Assembly: GCA_016212295.1 (NCBI GenBank)
Contig: JACRGO010000105.1
Coordinates: 1 to 9,034 of the forward strand
Length of the DNA: 9,034 nucleotides
Direction: 5' to 3'
Source of the DNA: Nitrospinota bacterium
GTDB lineage: Bacteria; Nitrospinota; Nitrospinia; JACRGO01
Part shown: piece by piece, positions 1-7,211 of the stretch
How positions within the stretch are numbered: the first letter of the stretch is position 1
How the letters are laid out: each line of letters starts with the position of its first letter
Made by a program: the position numbers and the translations under genes
Notes under the pieces: model-generated
Told to the model about the DNA's origin: nothing
Seen by the model: the letters and a program-made list of their open reading frames with translations, nothing else
Database searches by the model: none

Positions 1-127
1 ATTTGAAATTTCAAAAAGGCGGCAAAAAGTGAAACGTTTTATGGCAAAAAGAGATAAATTTTCGGAATAGGCGAGTAAGTATCTCCAACCGTGAAAAAAC
101 ATTGCGCCTTTTTTGAAAATTTCAAAT
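1..127. repeat. Imperfect inverted repeat at left window edge
   Basis: Bases 1-21 (ATTTGAAATTTCAAAAAGGCG) are the near-exact reverse complement of bases 105-127; aligning them needs only two single-base insertions in the homopolymer runs. The arms enclose about 83 bases of AT-rich DNA without a plausible gene. The left arm starts at the window edge and may continue outside. It could be the ends of a small non-autonomous element or a large hairpin; nothing here decides between these. Confidence 0.45.
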
Positions 128-264
128 ATTTTTGGCTAGATTTCAGATTGAAAGAATATAAAAAAACCTACCGCAAATCCAAAATCCAAAATCGTAAATC
201 TAAAATTGTTTTCATCGGCTTTTATTGGATTGTGATAGATGAATTCCCAATAAGCGGGTAAGTG
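128..264. other. AT-rich gene-free region downstream of def
   Basis: No plausible gene is visible. Bases 174-208 are a run of near-identical units of the form ATCCAAA / ATCGTAAA / ATCTAAA, resembling oligo-AT intergenic repeats common in environmental bacterial genomes (from memory, not searched). Bases 222-228 (TTATTGG) and 247-253 (CCAATAA) form a 7-base inverted repeat just past the def stop. It is AT-rich and lacks a convincing U-tract, so it is at best a weak terminator for the minus-strand operon. Confidence 0.4.
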
Positions 265-795
265 CTATTTCGCCCAGTATTTCCCATATTCCTCAAGGTG
301 GGTCAGGGTGGAAAAGTCCTTCATCCTGTCCAGAAATACCTTGCCGCTCAGGTGGTCGAGTTCATGCTGGATCACCACCGCCAGGAATCCTTCAGCGCGG
401 AAGTCCTGCTTGTTCATTTTTCTGTCAAAGGCGCGGACTTCAATGGCGGTGGAGCGCGGCACCTTTCCCTTCAGATATGGAACGCTGAGGCACCCTTCCC
501 AGTCCTCTTCCTTTTCCTCTGAGCGCCAGGTGATGGATGCGTTGACCAGGACCATCAAGGGGATTTCATGCGCGGACTCATAGCGGGCGGTGTTTCTCGC
601 CTCAATGACAAGGACCTGCTTGGAGCAATGGACCTGGTTGGCCGCCAGCCCAACGCCGTCGTATTCCCGCATGGTGGCGATCATATCGTCTATCAGCGTC
701 TGGGTCCTCGGGTCCTTTAATTCCTTTTCGGAAAGGGGCGCCGCTGGTTTACGTAAAACCGGGTGGCCAAGCCGGGCGATTTTTAAAAGGGACAT
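265..795 (-). CDS. def: Peptide deformylase
   Basis: This enzyme removes the N-terminal formyl group from nascent proteins in the cytoplasm using a bound metal ion. At 176 residues it has the normal family length. All three family motifs are present in order: GVGLAANQ (residues 47-54), EGCLS (100-104) and HELDH (144-148). C102, H144 and H148 are the expected metal ligands and E145 the catalytic base. The N-terminus (MSLLKIARLGHPVLR) matches the usual family start, so the ATG at 795 is well placed although no clear Shine-Dalgarno sequence precedes it. It is the last gene of the minus-strand operon, 43 bases after the oxidoreductase alpha-beta stop. In many bacteria def instead sits next to fmt, which is not seen here. 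The assignment is secure. Confidence 0.96.
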   Translation of the reverse strand: MSLLKIARLGHPVLRKPAAPLSEKELKDPRTQTLIDDMIATMREYDGVGLAANQVHCSKQVLVIEARNTARYESAHEIPLMVLVNASITWRSEEKEEDWEGCLSVPYLKGKVPRSTAIEVRAFDRKMNKQDFRAEGFLAVVIQHELDHLSGKVFLDRMKDFSTLTHLEEYGKYWAK

Positions 796-800
796 AGATT

Positions 801-838
801 AATCAACAAATTTAAAATCGACAATTGACAATTGAAAA
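801..838. repeat. AT-rich spacer with tandem ACAATTG repeat
   Basis: The spacer between the alpha-beta oxidoreductase gene and def holds two consecutive copies of ACAATTG (821-827 and 828-834), each containing the palindrome CAATTG. TTGACAATTGAAA (825-837) matches the reverse complement of 7118-7130 at 12 of 13 positions, so the same short repeat seems to occur twice in the window in opposite orientations. It occupies the place where a def ribosome binding site would normally be expected. Confidence 0.35.
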
Positions 839-3136
839 TCAAAGCAGCGGATGTTCACTCAGGGCCTTTATCCTGTTCCAGCGCCTGTCAACCTCGCGTT
901 GGAATTCCTGGAGTATGTGCTTATTGTCCGGCTTGAGGATGTGCTTGGTCTTTGCCATCATTTTCAGCCATTCCTCCACGGGTAATTTTTTGCCCTTCTC
1001 CTCTGGATTGTAATTGAGGGTGGTGATCCCGCGCTCCACTTCGTACAAGGGGAAGAAACAGGTGTCAACAGCGGCGCCCGCCACGGCCTGTCCGTCCTTG
1101 TCATTATACCTCCAGTTGAGGGGACATACGGAAAGGAGCTTGCCAAAGGCCATGCCTTCGTGCTTGGCGTAGTATTGGGCCTTGGCCGCCTTTGTTATCA
1201 GGTCCTTGTAATGCACGTCAGTGGCAGTGAAAACGTAAGGGATATGGGCAGCGGCGAATAATTGGGCCGAGTCCTTGTGATGGAACTTCTTCCCCTTGCC
1301 GACGGAGCCGACGTTGGAAGTGCTGGTGGCGTGGCCCAAGGGCGTGGTGAAGGAAAGCTGGTTTCCGGTGTTCATGTATCCCTCGTTGTCGTACTCTATG
1401 ATGATCAGATTGTGGTTCCTGAAGGCTGTCCCAAGGGCGGGTCCAAGGCCGATGTCCAGTCCTCCGTCGCCTGTAACCATGACAAAGGTGATGTCCTGGT
1501 CCTTGGGGATTTCCCCCCTGCGCTGCCTCTCCTTGTACATCTCCACCACGCCGCTGAGGGTGGCGGCCCCGTTCTGGAAGAGGTTGTGAATATAGGTTAT
1601 ACGGAAAGACGTGAAGGGGTAACCGGTGGTCACCACCATGCCGCACCCGGTGTGCCATAGCATTACCACATGGCCGGAAATCCCCTTGAGAAAGGTCCCG
1701 ATGTTCGGGAATATGCCGCACCCGGGACAGGCCCCGTGTCCTTGGACAATGCGTCTGGGCATGGCGGTCAAGTCCCTCTGCCGTACGCCTTTCACAGTCA
1801 ATTTGCCTGTTTTTTCGTCCTTGGCAACGGAGATGATATTGGGGGTGGCCTCTTCCTTGGTTATGGGCTTGAAAACCTGCTCCGGTTTATAAGCAGGGTC
1901 TCCTGGAGTGATCCCGATATAATCATAAGGGACATCAACTTTTCCCTTGCGCGCCGCCTCCAGCGCAAGCTCCAGCATGGTGATTCCGTCCTCGCGGAAA
2001 AAATCCTTTCCTCCCAGGCCGTAAATTCTGGACATGACAAGGGTCCTGTTGTCAGGCTCGTCCTTTAAGGCGGCCTTTACCTCGTGGGTCATGCTCCCGC
2101 CGTTGGCGCCGTATGAATCCGCCCGGTCGGCCACGAGAACGACCTTTGCCTTCCCAAGGGCGGCGGCGATCTCCCTTGACGGGAAGGGGCGGATCACAGT
2201 GGCGTAAACCACGCCGACTTTTTTACCGCTTTCCCGCAAGGCGTCCACCGCCTCCATTGCCGTGTCCGCCGCGGAATTAAGAATAAACATGGCGGCCTCC
2301 GCGTCTTCCATCCGGTAGGTTTCCACCACGTTGTATCTTCTGCCGCTGATTTTTTCGTATTCCTTGAACACCTTTGGAATGGCGGCGTAGGCGGCGTCCA
2401 TTGCGAGGCTCAACTGCTTCTTGTTGTTGATCTGGTCAGGATCGTTCATGTAAGGCCCGATGGTCACGGGATTGGCCGGGTCGACCGAGGTAACAGTGGC
2501 CTGGAACTCGCCAACGAAATCGGAAATGGTCTTTTTTTCGGTGAAGTGCTGGATCTTGCGCTTCTGGTGGCTCGTGAAAAATCCGTCAGAGGCCACGATG
2601 ACCGGAAGCCGGACGTCCTGGAGCTCCCCTATCTTTACCGCCATGATGTTCATGTCGTAAACCGCTTGCGGGTCCTTGGCCATGAGAATGATCCATCCCA
2701 TGTTCAGGACGGACATCACGTCGCTGTGGTCGCCCCGGATGTCGAGTGGACCAGAGACGGAGCGGCAGACAACGTTCAGCACCATGGGAAAGCGGGTGCC
2801 GGACTGCACTGGCAATTGCTCTATGGCGAAGAGCAGGCCGTTTGCCGAGGTGGCGTTAAAGACCCTGCCGCCTGCCGTGGTCGCGCCATAGCATATACCG
2901 GCGGCGCCGTGCTCGCCGTCAGCGGGGACCATGTTGACGTTATGCTCGCCGTTGGCGCCCATTTCGTCAAGATACTCAGCGATCTCGGTGGACGGGGTGA
3001 TGGGATAATAGCCCATGACGTGGTAATTGATCTGGTTCGCGGCAAGGGCGGCCGCCTCGTTTCCGCTCATGAAGTCCACTGTCTGGTCCGATTCTGTTTC
3101 CTTTTTTTTCTCAATCTCTTGGGTAGCTGTTGCCAT
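839..3136 (-). CDS. 2-oxoacid (pyruvate-type):ferredoxin oxidoreductase, fused alpha-beta subunit
   Basis: This is the catalytic half of a CoA-acetylating 2-oxoacid:ferredoxin oxidoreductase, most likely acting on pyruvate (pyruvate + CoA + oxidised ferredoxin to acetyl-CoA + CO2 + reduced ferredoxin). It has 765 residues. Residues about 20-235 are the alpha pyrimidine-binding domain (GYYPITPSTE, FNATSANGL, RGDHSDVM, and SDGFFTSH, which resembles pyruvate enzymes). Residues about 240-410 are alpha domain II. Residues about 455-765 are the beta subunit. C470, C473, C498 and C671 are the likely proximal [4Fe-4S] ligands, and GDG (556-558) through D583-N584 forms the thiamine diphosphate/Mg site. 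Alpha and beta are usually separate genes, or are merged with all other domains in one large chain; here only these two are joined. A strong GGAGGA ribosome binding site (3141-3146) precedes the ATG, 13 bases after the gamma-delta stop. Pyruvate specificity is inferred. Confidence 0.92.
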   Translation of the reverse strand: MATATQEIEKKKETESDQTVDFMSGNEAAALAANQINYHVMGYYPITPSTEIAEYLDEMGANGEHNVNMVPADGEHGAAGICYGATTAGGRVFNATSANGLLFAIEQLPVQSGTRFPMVLNVVCRSVSGPLDIRGDHSDVMSVLNMGWIILMAKDPQAVYDMNIMAVKIGELQDVRLPVIVASDGFFTSHQKRKIQHFTEKKTISDFVGEFQATVTSVDPANPVTIGPYMNDPDQINNKKQLSLAMDAAYAAIPKVFKEYEKISGRRYNVVETYRMEDAEAAMFILNSAADTAMEAVDALRESGKKVGVVYATVIRPFPSREIAAALGKAKVVLVADRADSYGANGGSMTHEVKAALKDEPDNRTLVMSRIYGLGGKDFFREDGITMLELALEAARKGKVDVPYDYIGITPGDPAYKPEQVFKPITKEEATPNIISVAKDEKTGKLTVKGVRQRDLTAMPRRIVQGHGACPGCGIFPNIGTFLKGISGHVVMLWHTGCGMVVTTGYPFTSFRITYIHNLFQNGAATLSGVVEMYKERQRRGEIPKDQDITFVMVTGDGGLDIGLGPALGTAFRNHNLIIIEYDNEGYMNTGNQLSFTTPLGHATSTSNVGSVGKGKKFHHKDSAQLFAAAHIPYVFTATDVHYKDLITKAAKAQYYAKHEGMAFGKLLSVCPLNWRYNDKDGQAVAGAAVDTCFFPLYEVERGITTLNYNPEEKGKKLPVEEWLKMMAKTKHILKPDNKHILQEFQREVDRRWNRIKALSEHPLL

Positions 3137-3149
3137 TTGTTCCTCCGGT

Positions 3150-4160
3150 TTATTTGGATCGGGTGAACCCGTCCTGGATGATCTTCTTGTCCACCTCGTA
3201 TTCCTTGGCGGCGGTCAGGGCGTGGAATTTGCAAATTTCAACGCATCGCAGGCAGCCTTTACAGTATTGGTAATTATATTTAAGCAGGGTCCGCCTCTCC
3301 TTGCCCTTCTCGTCCTTTTCCTCGCCCCAGACCATTACATAGTCCGGACAGGTGATGTCGCACTCTCCGCAGGAGGTGCATACCGAGCGGTCCAGCACCG
3401 GGACCCAGCCGCTCCTTGAGGCGCTGAGGTCCTTGGTTGCGGAATTTCCTGGAGTTGTGATCACGCCTCCGATGTTCTGGTTGAAATATCCTGTTTTTTG
3501 TCCTTCCCTGCTGAATGGGATGAGTGGATACTTTCCGTCCGGCTCAAAATATTTTGAAACGCCTTCGTTATAACCCCTGTCAAAGGTCTTGAGGTTCGGC
3601 TCGATGAGGAAGGAGTATTTCTTGCCGAGATTTTTCTTGATCATGTCCTTGACCACGTCCGGATCTATAAACCCGCTCACCTTGCAGATGGCGCCAAGGA
3701 GGGCGGTATTGACCCGCGTGTTTTCCTCAACCGCGATCTTCATGGCGTCCACGCAGTGTATGGTCCCGCCGTGCAGTTTCAGGTAATCCCTTGCTTCTTC
3801 CGGGGATTTCCCTGTCGAGAAAACCACCACTGAATCCTTTCCAACGCCTTGGGTCACCGAGACGCTCCTGACCATTTCCTCGTGGAAAATAACGAGAATA
3901 TGGGGCTCAGTGACCGGGCTGTTGACCCTGACTTCCTTGTCAGGCGCGCAGAGCCGCACAAAGGCCTTAACCGGCGAGCCTTTTTTTTCCGAGCCATAGC
4001 TTGAAAAATTGGACCCGTTATAGCCCATGCCCAGGACCCCTGCCTCGCCCAAAATCTTTCCGGCCAGGTTAGCTCCGAACCCGCCGATGCTCTCCATCCG
4101 GATTTCAAAAAATCCTGATTTATTTACCTTGGGAAGCTCCTTGTAATTTTCCGAGTGCAT
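3150..4160 (-). CDS. 2-oxoacid:ferredoxin oxidoreductase, fused gamma-delta subunit
   Basis: This is the partner of the alpha-beta protein. At 336 residues it joins the gamma domain (about 15-200; GGFGANLAGKIL, then NFSSYGSEKKGSPVKAFVR), which contributes to CoA binding and assembly in this enzyme family, to a delta-type ferredoxin domain. The ferredoxin part has two [4Fe-4S] motifs: C261, C264, C267, C271 and C300, C303, C306, C310. These would carry electrons from the thiamine site to external ferredoxin. Residues about 205-250, containing YFNQNIGGVITTPGNSATKDL, link the two parts and resemble the N-terminal stretch of free-standing delta subunits. It is first in the minus-strand operon, behind a recognisable promoter. 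The start at 4160 leaves a normal N-terminus; the preceding GGGA is only a weak ribosome binding site. The cytoplasmic role as part of the oxidoreductase complex is secure; substrate is inferred. Confidence 0.92.
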   Translation of the reverse strand: MHSENYKELPKVNKSGFFEIRMESIGGFGANLAGKILGEAGVLGMGYNGSNFSSYGSEKKGSPVKAFVRLCAPDKEVRVNSPVTEPHILVIFHEEMVRSVSVTQGVGKDSVVVFSTGKSPEEARDYLKLHGGTIHCVDAMKIAVEENTRVNTALLGAICKVSGFIDPDVVKDMIKKNLGKKYSFLIEPNLKTFDRGYNEGVSKYFEPDGKYPLIPFSREGQKTGYFNQNIGGVITTPGNSATKDLSASRSGWVPVLDRSVCTSCGECDITCPDYVMVWGEEKDEKGKERRTLLKYNYQYCKGCLRCVEICKFHALTAAKEYEVDKKIIQDGFTRSK

Positions 4161-4191
4161 TGTGTTTTCCCGATTTGTTGTTGGTTGCAGT

Positions 4192-4221
4192 ATTATAGTA
4201 AAGTATATGGTAATTTTACAA
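4192..4221 (-). promoter_or_regulatory. Sigma70-type promoter of the oxidoreductase-def operon
   Basis: On the minus strand TTGTAA (4221-4216) is followed after 18 bases by a perfect TATAAT (4197-4192). Transcription would begin near 4185, leaving a leader of about 25 bases before the ATG at 4160. It is the best promoter match in the divergent spacer. Confidence 0.6.
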
Positions 4222-4227
4222 CCCGCG

Positions 4228-4244
4228 CGATGATTATATCATCG
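4228..4244. promoter_or_regulatory. 17-base palindrome, possible operator
   Basis: CGATGAT-TAT-ATCATCG is a perfect 7+3+7 inverted repeat. It starts six bases upstream of the -35 element of the minus-strand operon promoter and lies within the spacer shared with lptE. The position suits a dimeric activator or a regulator acting on both transcription units. No regulator is assigned. Confidence 0.4.
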
Positions 4245-4302
4245 AACGTTTGAATACATCGAAATTTATTTTGGTTGCGGCCATGCCGCGCTATGTATTT
4301 TT

Positions 4303-4308
4303 GGAGAA
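4303..4308 (+). promoter_or_regulatory. Ribosome binding site of lptE
   Basis: GGAGAA lies six bases before the ATG at 4315 and supports that start. A small hairpin (GCGGC-CAT-GCCGC, 4277-4289) lies just upstream. I see no convincing promoter for lptE in the spacer. Confidence 0.5.
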
Positions 4309-4314
4309 ATTATC

Positions 4315-4824
4315 ATGAAAAAAAAACCTTGGTTTCTGATTTTTTCTTTTTTCTTTATATTGGGTTGCGGATATAAACTCCTGGGGCATGGGTCCTCTGT
4401 GCCTCCGGATGTGCATTCGATCTCCATCCCTACCTTTACCAATACCAGCCAGGAGCCTGGCATTGAAAGGACCTTTACCCAGGTGGTCCGCGAGGAGTTC
4501 ATCAATGACGGGCGCCTGGCGGTGGTGGAAAATCAAAAGGCCGATTGGAACCTGAAAGGGGAAATCAAGGAATATTATCTTAAGCCGGTGTCCTTTGATT
4601 CCCGCGACAACGTTACCGCCTATTGGATTGAAATGACGCTGTTTATAGAGCTGACGGACGTTAAAAAGAAAAAGACCATTTTCAAACAGCAATTTCATCC
4701 CCATTGGGATTATAGGGTTACCTCAGCGGTTTCCTTGTCAAATATAAAGCGCATGGAAGGCATCGGCAACGCAGCCAGGGACTTCGGAAAGACCCTGACC
4801 AGTCTGATAATAGAAGGATTTTAG
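4315..4824 (+). CDS. lptE: LPS assembly lipoprotein LptE
   Basis: LptE is the lipoprotein plug of the outer-membrane LptD-LptE translocon that delivers lipopolysaccharide to the cell surface. The 169-residue protein begins with a lysine-rich lipoprotein signal (KKKPW then a phenylalanine-rich segment) and lipobox ILGC, so C18 should become the lipidated N-terminus. The mature part starts CGYKLLG and continues with IPTFTNTSQEPGIE, ADWNLKGEIKEY and an amphipathic end, in the style of the LptE/RlpB family. It overlaps holA by one base, and the lptE-holA order is conserved in many Gram-negative bacteria (in E. coli as leuS-lptE-holA; leuS is not here). That context supports the call, as LptE sequences diverge strongly. 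It is divergent from the oxidoreductase operon. Confidence 0.88.
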   Translation: MKKKPWFLIFSFFFILGCGYKLLGHGSSVPPDVHSISIPTFTNTSQEPGIERTFTQVVREEFINDGRLAVVENQKADWNLKGEIKEYYLKPVSFDSRDNVTAYWIEMTLFIELTDVKKKKTIFKQQFHPHWDYRVTSAVSLSNIKRMEGIGNAARDFGKTLTSLIIEGF

Positions 4825-5825
4825 TGAAATACAGCCAATTAATTAAAGAACTTGAGCAGGGCCGGGTCTCTTCGTTTTATCTTCTGGTTGGAGAGGAACA
4901 ATTTCTGGTCCGCGAGGCGTTGGAGCGGCTCATAAACGCAATCGTTCCCCAGCCGGAAAGGAGCTTCAACCTGGAAATCCTTGACGCCGGAGAAACGAAG
5001 GCCGCCAGACTGAAGGAAGCCATTGGGACCCTTCCCTTTTTGGGAGGAAGGCGGCTGGCCGTCATCAGGAATTTTGAGGATTTCAAGGACTCCGGTGATG
5101 GAGCGGATTTTGAAAAATTCCTTGAAAAGCCGGACCCATCCATTGTAATAGCAATAACCGCTTCTTCCCTGGACAAGAAGAAAAAACTCCATAACGTGCT
5201 CTATAAATACGCTGAAGTCGTGGAATTGGACAAATTAGGCAAGGGAGAGGCAAGGTCCTGGGTATCCAAAAGAGCCGCTGCCCTGGATAAGACCATTGAT
5301 GACGAAGCGGTAACATATCTCATTGAGCGTGTTGGCGCCGACCTTTCAAGTCTTCACAATGAATTGGAAAAGGCGTACGCATACATTGGAAAACGAAAGC
5401 GGATCACGCTGGAAGACCTTATGGCGCTTGTGGGAGACCTGCATGTTGATTCCGTGTTCGGACTGGTGGACGCCGTTGGCGAGAAAAATCTGGACAAGGC
5501 CCTCGTGACGCTTAAGAATCTCATGGCCCACGGCGCCGAGCCTTTGGCCATTCTGGGGATGCTGGCGCGGCAGTTCCGCCTGATATGGCAGACCAAATCA
5601 CAACTGAATAAAAAGACGCCCAAGCTTCAAATCGCGAAGGCGATAGGGACGCACGCATTTTTGGTGGACAAGCTGGCTGTCCAAGCGAAAAAATTTTCAG
5701 AAATCGAGCTTGCCTCGGCTTTTGAGAAGATGAAATCCCTGGATGGCATTTGGAAGAGTTCCGATGTGTCCAAAGCCCTCCTTCTGGAAAATTTTCTTTT
5801 TGATTTTTGCCGGTCAAGGTTTTAA
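4824..5825 (+). CDS. holA: DNA polymerase III subunit delta
   Basis: The delta subunit of the clamp loader opens the beta sliding clamp during loading onto primed DNA. At 333 residues it has normal length. The N-terminal domain begins with the family signature FYLLVGEEQFLVREALERL (about residues 18-36) and includes GGRRLAVIRNFEDFK. A middle region contains SSLHNELEKAYAYIG, and the C-terminal collar helices contain DALVGDLHVDSVFGLVDAV-like and LGMLARQFRLIWQ segments. The start is GTG, overlapping the lptE stop as TAGTG, with AAGGA five bases upstream (4814-4818). This implies translational coupling with lptE. The assignment is secure from sequence and context. Confidence 0.94.
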   Translation: MKYSQLIKELEQGRVSSFYLLVGEEQFLVREALERLINAIVPQPERSFNLEILDAGETKAARLKEAIGTLPFLGGRRLAVIRNFEDFKDSGDGADFEKFLEKPDPSIVIAITASSLDKKKKLHNVLYKYAEVVELDKLGKGEARSWVSKRAAALDKTIDDEAVTYLIERVGADLSSLHNELEKAYAYIGKRKRITLEDLMALVGDLHVDSVFGLVDAVGEKNLDKALVTLKNLMAHGAEPLAILGMLARQFRLIWQTKSQLNKKTPKLQIAKAIGTHAFLVDKLAVQAKKFSEIELASAFEKMKSLDGIWKSSDVSKALLLENFLFDFCRSRF

Positions 5826-5837
5826 CATTATTATGTT

Positions 5838-5896
5838 TCCGTTTTTCAGTAACTTCTTTTTTTCCTTTGCGTTCTTGGCGGGCTTTGCGTGAGAGA
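5838..5896 (-). repeat. Dispersed-type intergenic repeat (CGCAAAG / CCAAGAACGCAAAGG)
   Basis: On the minus strand this spacer reads CACGCAAAGCCCGCCAAGAA followed by CGCAAAGG and an A-rich tail. It resembles a repeat I recall from the intergenic regions of many environmental bacterial genomes, which often produces spurious peptides of the HAKPAKNAKE type. Only this copy is in the window, so the repeat status rests on memory. It matters because the GTG at 5889 lies inside it. Confidence 0.45.
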
Positions 5897-5909
5897 AAAT
5901 ATTTTTAAA

Positions 5910-7061
5910 ATGATGGATAAACGCGAAATAGTATCCCTGGCAAGGTGCGCTGAGTATTCGGAAAAGGAGGTTTTCCGGGCGGTTTCGGAAGCAATCTCCG
6001 CCCTTGGCGGCATGCAGTCCTTTATAAAACGCGGAGACAAGGTCCTGCTGAAACCCAATCTGCTGTCCGCCAAGACGCCTGACCAGGCGGTTACCACCCA
6101 CCCATTGGTCGTCCAGGCCGTTGGGAAGCTGGCTAAGGATTGCGGAGGAATTTTGACCATAGGCGACAGCCCTGCCCTGGGCAATTGGAAGAAAATTATT
6201 TCCCTGACAGGAATGGAGGAAACAGCGAAATATTTAGGCGCTGATTTGGTCCGTTTCAGTGAAAGCGTTTGGGTGGAAAGGGAAGAGAGGCATCGATTCA
6301 AGAAAATGGAGATCGCAAGGGAGGCGGTGGAAAGCGATGTGGTCATCAACCTTCCCAAGCTTAAAACGCACGTCCAGATGTTTTTGACCCTTGGAGTGAA
6401 GAACATCTTCGGATGCCTGGTGGGAAAAAGAAAGCCCGCCTGGCACATGGAGGCCGGCAAGGACAACATGGGCTTCGCCAGGAGGATCGTGGAGCTGTAT
6501 GAAGCAGTGGGCCCGAAGCTTACGCTGGTTGATGGCATAGTCGGCATGGAGGGGGAAGGGCCGGGCAGCGGCGATCCCAGGCGCATGGGGCTGATTGCAG
6601 CCGGACGGGACGCAGTGGCCGTTGACCGCGTCATACTGGAAATTGTCGGCGGAAAGGTGAAACAGTTTTATACTCTCGCGGCCGCGGAGGAGTTGGGGAT
6701 AGGAGAGCCGCGCCTGGACAGTATTCAAATCGCGGGCGGGGAATTAGAGAAGCTTAAACTCAGGGATTTTAAATTTCCCACCATGCAGGGCGTTGAGTTC
6801 GGACCTCCTTTCTTGCGCCCTTATATCAAGGATTTTGTCACCACCCGCCCCTATGAGGACCACTCCAAATGCACCCTTTGCGGGCATTGCATAGAGGCGT
6901 GTCCGCCCAAAATAATTTCCAAGACCAAGGACAAGAGGCTTCATTTTGAATATGAAGAATGTATCAGGTGTTATTGCTGCATGGAAGTCTGTCCGGAAGG
7001 CGCCATGAAAATGAAGCAGGGCCTGATCCTTAGGGCGCTTCAATGGACCGGCTTGATGTAA
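5910..7061 (+). CDS. DUF362 family protein with C-terminal 2x[4Fe-4S] ferredoxin domain
   Basis: Role unknown. The DUF362 domain spans most of the protein: VLLKPNLL, TTHPLVVQAV, IGDSPALGNW, VINLPKLKTH, LGVKNIFGCLVGKRKPAWH and VDGIVGMEGEGP are typical signatures. At the C-terminus two ferredoxin motifs follow; counting from the upstream GTG at 5889, they are C328, C331, C334, C338 and C358, C361, C364, C368, with an extra C363 in the second. Electron transfer or a redox-linked function is likely, but family members have no firm common reaction. An in-frame GTG at 5889 would add seven residues, but it lies in repeat-like sequence; ATG 5910 or 5913 (MDKREIVSLARC) fits the family better. No strong Shine-Dalgarno sequence marks either. 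It follows holA by 84 bases on the same strand and may be co-transcribed, without an evident functional link to replication. Confidence 0.88.
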   Translation: MMDKREIVSLARCAEYSEKEVFRAVSEAISALGGMQSFIKRGDKVLLKPNLLSAKTPDQAVTTHPLVVQAVGKLAKDCGGILTIGDSPALGNWKKIISLTGMEETAKYLGADLVRFSESVWVEREERHRFKKMEIAREAVESDVVINLPKLKTHVQMFLTLGVKNIFGCLVGKRKPAWHMEAGKDNMGFARRIVELYEAVGPKLTLVDGIVGMEGEGPGSGDPRRMGLIAAGRDAVAVDRVILEIVGGKVKQFYTLAAAEELGIGEPRLDSIQIAGGELEKLKLRDFKFPTMQGVEFGPPFLRPYIKDFVTTRPYEDHSKCTLCGHCIEACPPKIISKTKDKRLHFEYEECIRCYCCMEVCPEGAMKMKQGLILRALQWTGLM

Positions 7062-7211
7062 GAACGCTATATTAAGTCTATGTTGGCAACGCTGCCAAAG
7101 TTTCGTGAAATTTCAAATCTCAATTGTCAAATAACAAATAAATCTCAATAACCAAAATTACAAAGGATAGACAAGTGAATGGAGTTGTTTTGTACATTCA
7201 GTAATTGTGAT
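7062..7211. other. Convergent spacer with small hairpin and AT-rich repeat
   Basis: This separates the convergent DUF362 and regulator genes. TTGGCA-ACGC-TGCCAA (7083-7098) is a perfect 6-base stem with a 4-base loop, 22 bases after the DUF362 stop, but no T-tract follows, so it is only a weak terminator candidate. Bases 7107-7160 (GAAATTTCAAATCTCAATTG and on through CAAATAACAAATAAATCTCAA) are an AT-rich simple repeat related to 825-837 and to the left edge of the window. No gene is visible. Confidence 0.4.
7083..7098 (+). terminator. Weak hairpin after the DUF362 gene
   Basis: The perfect inverted repeat TTGGCA-ACGC-TGCCAA could end or stabilise the plus-strand transcript. The absence of a T-run argues against an efficient intrinsic terminator. 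Confidence 0.25.

Noticed and set aside
2546-3166. 206-residue open frame on the plus strand within the alpha-beta oxidoreductase gene
   Set aside because: Antisense shadow of a strongly conserved enzyme; composition is not protein-like and no domain is seen.
4271-4297. Promoter for lptE (TTGGTT, 15-base spacer, TATGTA)
   Set aside because: The spacer is short and transcription would begin at or within the ribosome binding site.
5846-6634. 262-residue open frame on the minus strand inside the DUF362 gene
   Set aside because: Low-complexity, serine/proline-rich shadow of a well-supported gene, with no recognisable domain.
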